Source: Burkholderiales bacterium UBA6064 (lineage in GTDB: Bacteria; Pseudomonadota; Gammaproteobacteria; Burkholderiales; Burkholderiaceae_B). Taken from it: a DNA stretch of 18,856 nt. The notes under the pieces are model-generated. The model saw only the letters and a list, made by a program, of their open reading frames with translations, ran no database searches and was not told the origin of the DNA. Below, in pieces: positions 13,527 through 18,856 of this stretch; position 1 is the first letter of the stretch, and each line of letters begins with the position of its first letter. The stretch covers positions 21,352-40,207 of the forward strand of contig DIYC01000128.1 in the NCBI GenBank assembly GCA_002428895.1, in the 5' to 3' direction. The position numbers and the translations under genes were made by a program.

Positions 13527-16500
13527 ATGACTACCTCTTCTGTTAATACCAATGTACCTACTGACTCTACTGGGTCTACTGAATCTGCTGTAGCTGACGA
13601 TGTCCAGATTAGTAATGGCCCGGAGTTGAAAGAGCATGAGGATGAGATTCTCACCCATCTTTTGTCTTTGCCGGAAGACAAATTGTCAGAGGAAGATAAA
13701 GCGTTGCTAGAGCAGATACAGAGCGGTAAGCTGGATGGTGAAGAAGGCAGCCCGAATGCTGAGATGAAATATATGTTGCTCTATACGATGATTTTGAAGT
13801 ATGGCGAGCCGAGTGGGCAGAATGGTAGTTCGGTCAAATTAGGGGATTTTACTTTTCATGAAGATTATGTTGGTCGAATGTCTGATATGATCACCAACCT
13901 GTTAACTCTTATGAAAGAGGGCGAGAAGTCAGAGTTTACAGCGGTTTTCTCTCAGTTTTTTGCAGATTTTGAGAAAACTGATGATCAGGGTGATACAGTT
14001 GTTAGCTCCCTTGAAGCTTTGTCCTCTTTCTTTTTGAGTTTGCCACAAGCTGCGCAAGACTTATTTTTTGATAACGACACTCCGATTGCAGATTTAAAGT
14101 TGCATTTCGAGAGTCTCGACGAGTTGTTAAGTGACGAAGATGATAGTCCACCAGAGTGGGTGACTGCTCGGCAGCAAGAAATTGCCACTCTTCTTTTTGA
14201 GGCATTATATCCAGAGGGTAAGCCACTGTCTGCTGATCAGGATCCGTTGTTTAATAAAATCGATAGCCTTGCTGTTGAAAGAACCCTTATTAATAATGGT
14301 GAGGATTTAAGTAAATCTATTGCTGGAGTTTTAGATGTTCTTAAAGGGGAAGAGGCTGACGCACTGTTGCCCTCAGCGCTTGAAAAATTGGTAGATGGTC
14401 TAACCATGCCACTTGATGAGGCAGAAAAAACTTTACTTCACATGGTGATTTTGCAGGTTGGTTTTGAAACTGCTGATGGTTGTGTCATTTTTCGCGATTT
14501 CGAGTTTAGTTCTGCAATGGTTGAGGGTATGAAACAAGGAGTCGCTGAAAGCTTCAAAGACCCAGATTTTTTAGCAGCACTTTTACCAATAATCAATCAA
14601 GCTGCGACATTGCATGCCGGTTCAGACAGCGATCTTTTGTTGAGCCAGATTGAGATTTTAGGGAGTTTAATTTCGGGTTTGCCACCAGACGTGCAGTCTA
14701 ATTTAGGTTTAACTGCGTCTGATGGTGTGAATTTAGAGTTAGCCGTGCTTGAGTTGGTAGAAGGCGGAAAGCATTCATCTGATCGATTTGATGCGGCGGC
14801 AACTGTTTCTAGTTTGCTTTTTAAGGTTCTGAATGGTGGTACGGCTTTAGTAGAACCGACTCTGGATGCAAATGGAAACTACATCAACGGGGGTATCCCA
14901 GGCAACAACCAAAGTGCTACTTGGTTTGATATGTTGAAGACTGGTGAGGTTGCTTATGCGTTTCAAATGGCTTCTGATTTTTACAGCACACTCGAAGCAG
15001 GAGAGTATTCGAATACTGCCTATAAGAACGCTCTTACCTTTTCATTCGTTTTAAATCCAGTGTTAGCCCGTGGCGAGTCTGGTCTGATTACTCAAGACCC
15101 AGCGGAAAATAGTTCTGATTTTTTGACGGAGGGTAGCAAAGCCAAATTGTCACCAGAAGATAGCGCTGCCTATGAGGGCATCATGTTTTTGCTTCAAATG
15201 GCACACGGAGGTAATTTTGAACCTCTTAAGCTTGACGCAGCGCAGCTAGAACTAATTAATCAAGCACGCTTAATGTTCGAAAACGGTCATGTTAAGCAGG
15301 GCATGATTTTATTGCTTCATGTCGTTAAGCCATTTTTTGATGCGTTTGAGCAACGGGTATCGACTGATGAGACTTTGAACAGAGTGATTGACTGTATTAA
15401 GACGTATGCTCAGAATAATATGCCCCAATCGGCTTCCCCAACTTCGCTTAGTTCACAACAAGAAGATGCTTTTGCAAACATGATTTACGCGCTTTATGGT
15501 GCAGACAAAGACCCTAAAGACTATGATCCCTATTCTGTAATGATAACCACAGATTTTAGTCTAGAATATACTGACGAACAAAAGGTAGCGATTAATAATT
15601 TTTTTGTGAGCATGGGCGGCAGTATCATGTTTCCTGAGGTGGCTGATGATCCAACTACCGCGGAATTAACTGCTACTGACTCAACTGCTACTGACTCAAC
15701 TGCTACTGACTCAACTACTACTGAGGAGACTACTACTGAGGAGACTACTACTGAGGAGACTACTCCTGCAGCACCAGTGGCTCAGCCTACCGTAGGTGTT
15801 TTGGAGACTTTGCCTGGGGTAATTGAAGGAGATCCAAATCTCAGTAATTATCCACCTCCAAGTGATGCTGGAGAGAATATGCCGATTTACGACACGATAA
15901 ATGAAGGCTTGAGCGGAAACTTAAAAGCAGAAGATGGCAGTGGTATGACTGAAGAACAAATGAAAGAACATAAGCAAGCACTTGCGTATGCTCAAAAACT
16001 TCGTGAGAAAGGTTTCACCGATGCAGCGCTTTTGATTGAGGCTAATGTTGCATTAAGTATGCTTCAACAAACTGGTCAAACCAGTGATTATTTTCCAGAC
16101 CTGACTCTTCCTGCGTCTATTAAGGAAAATGGGACTCTGCAGCTTCTGAAAATGGCTTCGGAAGATCCAGCTAACTTAGCTATTATCAGTCAAATCATGC
16201 TTCTGATGGGTGGCACAATGGGTTTTGACGAAGCTGATATAGAAGACATTCAGGGGAAAATGCAAGCGTATGAGTATTTTAAAAACATTGGTGACGAAAC
16301 TGCTGCCGAGATAATGCTGATAGAAATTGATATGAGAGCTCTCGATGCATTAGGAGCTGTTTCTAGTGACATTGGTGGCTTGCATAAGGCGATGTTTGAT
16401 GGGATATACAGTGGGATTTTCCAAGACCGCGTGCGCGAATTTGTGATGGATAATGGGATTTATGCTGGGTTGCGACTTAAAGCTAGAATGGTGGAAAACA

Positions 16501-16622
16501 TGCTAGCTATACAGATGGGTGCGGGCGACACCAGCATACATAAATATAGTGCAAACATGAAGCTCTTAGATGAAATTCTGAATAATTACAGACAATCTCT
16601 CCAAGTTGCGATTGGAGGATAG
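13527..16622 (+). CDS. Large acidic duplicated protein in the needle-tip/translocator position
   Basis: 1031 residues, not recognised as a named family. The start MTTSSVNTNVPTDSTGST is Ser/Thr-rich with no signal peptide, like T3SS export signals; the downstream translocator gene at 18000 starts similarly. It is strongly acidic and helical. Two stretches, about 79-230 and 298-440, share an ordered set of motifs: 'LLYTMIL'/'LLHMVIL', 'DFTF'/'DFEF', 'LSLPQAAQ'/'SGLPPDVQ' and 'IATLLFEAL'/'VSSLLFKVL'. A third, weaker copy may lie at about 549-640. The linker (TATDS)3(TTTEE)3 spans 715-744. The C-terminus is a helix pair ending 'KLLDEILNNYRQSLQVAIGG', recalling tip-protein C-termini. In lcrV-yopB-yopD order the tip gene lies here, so a giant tip or secreted protein is inferred. 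The ribosome binding site is poor (GGTG only). Confidence 0.8.
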   Translation: MTTSSVNTNVPTDSTGSTESAVADDVQISNGPELKEHEDEILTHLLSLPEDKLSEEDKALLEQIQSGKLDGEEGSPNAEMKYMLLYTMILKYGEPSGQNGSSVKLGDFTFHEDYVGRMSDMITNLLTLMKEGEKSEFTAVFSQFFADFEKTDDQGDTVVSSLEALSSFFLSLPQAAQDLFFDNDTPIADLKLHFESLDELLSDEDDSPPEWVTARQQEIATLLFEALYPEGKPLSADQDPLFNKIDSLAVERTLINNGEDLSKSIAGVLDVLKGEEADALLPSALEKLVDGLTMPLDEAEKTLLHMVILQVGFETADGCVIFRDFEFSSAMVEGMKQGVAESFKDPDFLAALLPIINQAATLHAGSDSDLLLSQIEILGSLISGLPPDVQSNLGLTASDGVNLELAVLELVEGGKHSSDRFDAAATVSSLLFKVLNGGTALVEPTLDANGNYINGGIPGNNQSATWFDMLKTGEVAYAFQMASDFYSTLEAGEYSNTAYKNALTFSFVLNPVLARGESGLITQDPAENSSDFLTEGSKAKLSPEDSAAYEGIMFLLQMAHGGNFEPLKLDAAQLELINQARLMFENGHVKQGMILLLHVVKPFFDAFEQRVSTDETLNRVIDCIKTYAQNNMPQSASPTSLSSQQEDAFANMIYALYGADKDPKDYDPYSVMITTDFSLEYTDEQKVAINNFFVSMGGSIMFPEVADDPTTAELTATDSTATDSTATDSTTTEETTTEETTTEETTPAAPVAQPTVGVLETLPGVIEGDPNLSNYPPPSDAGENMPIYDTINEGLSGNLKAEDGSGMTEEQMKEHKQALAYAQKLREKGFTDAALLIEANVALSMLQQTGQTSDYFPDLTLPASIKENGTLQLLKMASEDPANLAIISQIMLLMGGTMGFDEADIEDIQGKMQAYEYFKNIGDETAAEIMLIEIDMRALDALGAVSSDIGGLHKAMFDGIYSGIFQDRVREFVMDNGIYAGLRLKARMVENMLAIQMGAGDTSIHKYSANMKLLDEILNNYRQSLQVAIGG
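15669..15758 (+). repeat. Coding minisatellite, six 15-bp units
   Basis: Three units ACTGCTACTGACTCA (15669-15713) are followed by three units ACTACTACTGAGGAG (15714-15758). They encode TATDS x3 then TTTEE x3. The units are identical within each set, so copy number can change by slippage or recombination without breaking the frame. The stretch is a flexible linker between helical domains. Confidence 0.97.
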
Positions 16623-16632
16623 TGAGGATTTT

Positions 16633-17961
16633 GTGGAAAAAGTTAATTCTTCGTTGCCAGTAGATACAACCATTAATAGCTCTAATGAGGTTAAGGGCGC
16701 ACAGGCTTTGTTATCTGAGCATGTCTTGTCGCCAGAACAAAGATCTGAGATTGATGCTGCAGCTGGTCAAATGACGGGCGCATTTGAATATCAGGCAGCT
16801 GCTGAATTTTACGCAGCATTCGAATATTATCATAGTCCCAATCCAGACTCGGAGTTTGCTCAGTTGTATGATATGAGTACAAGCGAAGGAAGGGCTCAGT
16901 TTAAGAATGAGGTGTTGATTCCTTTGCAAAAGTCTAATCCTCAGTGGGCTGAGTATGACTTGTTGACCCAAGAGGGTATGTCCGCATTTAAAACGGAGGT
17001 ACTTGAACCCTTACAGACTAGCCCTTTGATGGCTGAATATGATTTGACTCAATACGATTTTAAAACAGTAAAGGGGCAGGAAAGTTTTGAGAGAGAAGTT
17101 GTGTATTTGTCGGTTGCTTTATTTATTTCTAAAGCAAGAGAAGCAGTGAGTCGTTTGATGGATTGTGCGTTTTCGCTACAGGAAGCGGCTGAACTAAAAA
17201 AAGCAGACCAAGCTCTTGAGCAAATGGAGCTTAAGATTAAAGAAAGCGAGGCTCAGAAAAAAGCGGGGTTTTTTGCAAAGCTAATTGGTGGCTTAGAGGT
17301 GGTCAGCTTAATTGTCAGTGTTGTTACGGTGGTTTTATTTCCATCGCCATTGACTATTGCTGCTTTAGGGTTTTCTCTTACTACGTTTGTTGATAGTAAA
17401 GTCGCACAGTTAACAGAAGAGGGTAAGTCACTAATGGATCGGCTTTCTGGGGCAATTGCGGATTTGATGAAAGATTGTTTAGGTGAGAGTGCAGCAGGAA
17501 TAATTGCTACGGTTATTGTTTTTACGGTATTGGCCGTTTGTATGTTTGTGGCAGCTAAGTCTGCTTCTAGTTTTTTGGGTTTGTCTAAAGCGGGTGTTCA
17601 AGCAGGTGCTACTAATGCGTCGGATGATATTGCGGAGGAAGCAGCGGCTAGTCTTTTAAAGCGATTAGAAGGTCAAGTGAAGACATTACTGCGTCCGATT
17701 GATACTGTCACCCCAGAAGGGGAACAAAAAATTGAGGCTCTTATGAGCGTGGTTGCTAAGGTTGGTGTACTCGGCGAGCTTATTGAGGTGATTCTAAATA
17801 ATATTAAATCTTATTTTTCTTATCAATCGGCTAAGCTTAAAACAAAAGTAACTGAAATTCAGGCTGATGTAACTGTGATTGATCAGATTATGACTCAGTT
17901 AATGAAAGACGGCTTTGCAGTAGCGGACTCAGTTAATTCTCTGCAACAGAATTTATCTTAA
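16633..17961 (+). CDS. sctE: SctE, hydrophobic translocator (YopB/IpaB/CopB-like)
   Basis: 442 residues from GTG 16633, with GAGG (16624-16627) 5 bp upstream. An in-frame TTG at 16606 would overlap the preceding gene and lacks a site. SctE inserts into the host membrane as part of the translocation pore. Features: a polar N-terminus; a threefold repeat (79-158); a predicted coiled coil (about 189-215, K/E/Q/A-rich); a first membrane hairpin helix (about 221-250, 'EVVSLIVSVVTVVLFPSPLT'); a second (about 288-309, 'AGIIATVIVFTVLAVCMFVA'); and a C-terminal helical region. This layout, with an amphipathic coil before two hydrophobic helices, is the family's. No dedicated chaperone gene precedes it. 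Confidence 0.8.
   Translation: MEKVNSSLPVDTTINSSNEVKGAQALLSEHVLSPEQRSEIDAAAGQMTGAFEYQAAAEFYAAFEYYHSPNPDSEFAQLYDMSTSEGRAQFKNEVLIPLQKSNPQWAEYDLLTQEGMSAFKTEVLEPLQTSPLMAEYDLTQYDFKTVKGQESFEREVVYLSVALFISKAREAVSRLMDCAFSLQEAAELKKADQALEQMELKIKESEAQKKAGFFAKLIGGLEVVSLIVSVVTVVLFPSPLTIAALGFSLTTFVDSKVAQLTEEGKSLMDRLSGAIADLMKDCLGESAAGIIATVIVFTVLAVCMFVAAKSASSFLGLSKAGVQAGATNASDDIAEEAAASLLKRLEGQVKTLLRPIDTVTPEGEQKIEALMSVVAKVGVLGELIEVILNNIKSYFSYQSAKLKTKVTEIQADVTVIDQIMTQLMKDGFAVADSVNSLQQNLS
16867..17106 (+). repeat. Threefold ~28-residue repeat in the SctE N-terminal domain
   Basis: Tandem coding repeats start at 16867, 16954 and 17038 (29, 28 and about 23 residues). Copies 1 and 2 share Y-D-x-x-T-x-E-G-x-x-x-F-K-x-E-V-L-x-P-L-Q-x-S. 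Copy 3 keeps Y-D-L, the spacing to G-x-E-x-F and E-x-E-V but has drifted. Confidence 0.85.
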
Positions 17962-17999
17962 AGTTTTTAGAATTTGTAATTTTTAAGAGGTTTAACACT

Positions 18000-18856
18000 A
18001 TGACAACTTCTACCAGTAATGCAACAGAAGGCACTACCTATAATGGGCCTACTGAGTTTAATGAACAACAACCCATGTTTACTAATCATGAACAAGCGAT
18101 TCAACAATACAACAATGAGCTTCAGAGGTATATTGATCAAGGCTTGTTGACTCAAAAACAAGCTGATGGTGGTGATTTTAGTGAGTTAGACCCTGCTAGT
18201 CAAGTCACGCTGTACTCACTTCAAGTAAATGTTGTTGTGGCGGAATATAACGCTGCGCTTCAGGGATATATTGATCAAGGTTTATTGACCCAAGAGCAGG
18301 CTGATGGTGGTGATTTTACCAGTTTATCACCTCGAGATAAAGCGTATATGGACACCCTTCTAGGAAATATTATTCAGATTCGAGCGAAGCTTGCAGTTGC
18401 TGAAGGGAAAGTTGTTACTGCGCAGTTGGTTGATGGTGGAAAAATAAGCCAAGGGGAATCTGATCAGGCTAATGCAATTATCGAGTCCATGTTCTCTGAA
18501 ATTGAAACTAGTAGTGATCCTACACAGCAACGCTGTATTTCAGGTTTATTGTTGATGTTTATTGAAATCTTGAAATTGGCTCAAGAAAATGAGGCTTTCT
18601 TGACCGAGCTTAAAGATTTTTTGCGTCAAGATGCTGCTAAAAGCCTTGTGGATGCTGCAAAAGATGAACAAAAAGCTGCACTAATCAATTTCGGGTGTTC
18701 ATTAGCAACTACAGTCGTTTCTGGCGCTTTTGCTAGATATGCGTCCTGTAATATGTACGTAAAAGGTCCACTTTTACAGACATTCAGCCAACTGGGTGGG
18801 TCTGCGGGTAGCGTAGGTTCTTCGTCTCTGCAAGTTGACGGGGCGGTTGATACAGC
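18000..18856 (+). CDS. Probable SctB-type translocator, 3'-truncated by window
   Basis: The frame opens at ATG 18000 (AGAGG upstream) and stays open to the window end: 285 residues plus two bases. It starts MTTSTSNATEGTTYNG, Ser/Thr-rich like a T3SS signal. Two 46-residue repeats (37-82 and 83-128) and a degenerate third (near 138-150) come first. A helical section follows, then 'LVDAAKDEQKAALINFGCSL' and a weakly hydrophobic Ala/Val/Gly stretch (about 225-245), which resembles the single membrane segment and its flanks in YopD/CopD proteins. It follows sctE by 38 bp, the usual order. The C-terminal coiled coil expected of SctB would lie outside. A second SctE-like paralogue or an effector remains possible. 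Confidence 0.6.
   Translation, partial: MTTSTSNATEGTTYNGPTEFNEQQPMFTNHEQAIQQYNNELQRYIDQGLLTQKQADGGDFSELDPASQVTLYSLQVNVVVAEYNAALQGYIDQGLLTQEQADGGDFTSLSPRDKAYMDTLLGNIIQIRAKLAVAEGKVVTAQLVDGGKISQGESDQANAIIESMFSEIETSSDPTQQRCISGLLLMFIEILKLAQENEAFLTELKDFLRQDAAKSLVDAAKDEQKAALINFGCSLATTVVSGAFARYASCNMYVKGPLLQTFSQLGGSAGSVGSSSLQVDGAVDT
18108..18383 (+). repeat. Tandem 46-residue repeat in the SctB-like protein
   Basis: Two coding copies, 18108-18245 and 18246-18383. Within their first 29 residues 22 are identical: Y-N-x-x-L-Q-x-Y-I-D-Q-G-L-L-T-Q-x-Q-A-D-G-G-D-F-x-x-L-x-P. A third, degenerate copy ('VVTAQLVDGG', about 18411-18440) follows at a similar interval. Confidence 0.92.

Noticed and set aside
16606..16632. 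TTG start giving SctE nine more residues and an overlap with the large gene
   Set aside because: There is no ribosome binding site ahead of it, whereas GTG 16633 has GAGG 5 bp upstream.
1..18856. CRISPR arrays, insertion sequences, tRNA or rRNA genes
   Set aside because: No spaced identical repeats, transposase motifs, terminal inverted repeats or tRNA-like folds were seen; all tandem repeats found are coding and in frame.

Overview
The window is the interior of a non-flagellar type III secretion system (T3SS) locus from a Gram-negative bacterium. All genes are on the + strand, and the DNA is AT-rich (roughly 60% AT by eye). The secretin, the lipoprotein ring SctJ and the peptidoglycan-binding OmpA-like domain show a diderm. 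Gene order (sctQ-R-S-T-U, then I-like/J/K/L, then C and W) resembles Ysc-type proteobacterial systems. I cannot name a species; a host-associated proteobacterium is the most I would infer.

Layout. 1-2934: end of sctQ, then the export-gate genes sctR, S, T and U, packed with 0-3 bp gaps or short overlaps. 2935-5070: a two-gene module with looser spacers on both sides. It encodes a MotA/TolQ/ExbB-type channel protein and an OmpA/MotB-type partner that look most like ZorA and ZorB, the ion-driven motor of Zorya anti-phage systems. No ZorC, ZorD or ZorE follows. 5071-9855: a rod-like protein, then sctJ, sctK, sctL and the secretin sctC. 9860-13449: the probable gatekeeper sctW, with a 10-C homopolymer in its coding sequence, then a set of small genes: an unknown coupled to sctW, a possible needle-length regulator, a second rod-like protein, the needle sctF and three small unknowns. 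A strong intrinsic terminator lies at 13464-13490. 13527-18856: a 1031-residue acidic protein with internal duplications in the slot where a needle-tip protein would sit. It is followed by a SctE-type hydrophobic translocator and a probable SctB-type second translocator that runs off the window end. All three of these proteins carry internal repeats.

How they work together. SctR/S/T/U form the inner-membrane export gate. SctJ, with SctD outside the window, makes the inner ring, and SctC the outer-membrane ring. SctK/L/Q form the cytoplasmic sorting platform feeding the ATPase SctN, which is not here. Rod, needle and translocators carry the path to the host membrane, and SctW times the switch between substrates. 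SctD, SctN, SctO, SctV and obvious translocator chaperones must lie outside the window.

Most interesting points: the ZorAB-like motor pair inside the injectisome locus; the C10 tract in the gatekeeper (possible phase variation); two rod-like proteins; and the giant duplicated protein upstream of SctE.
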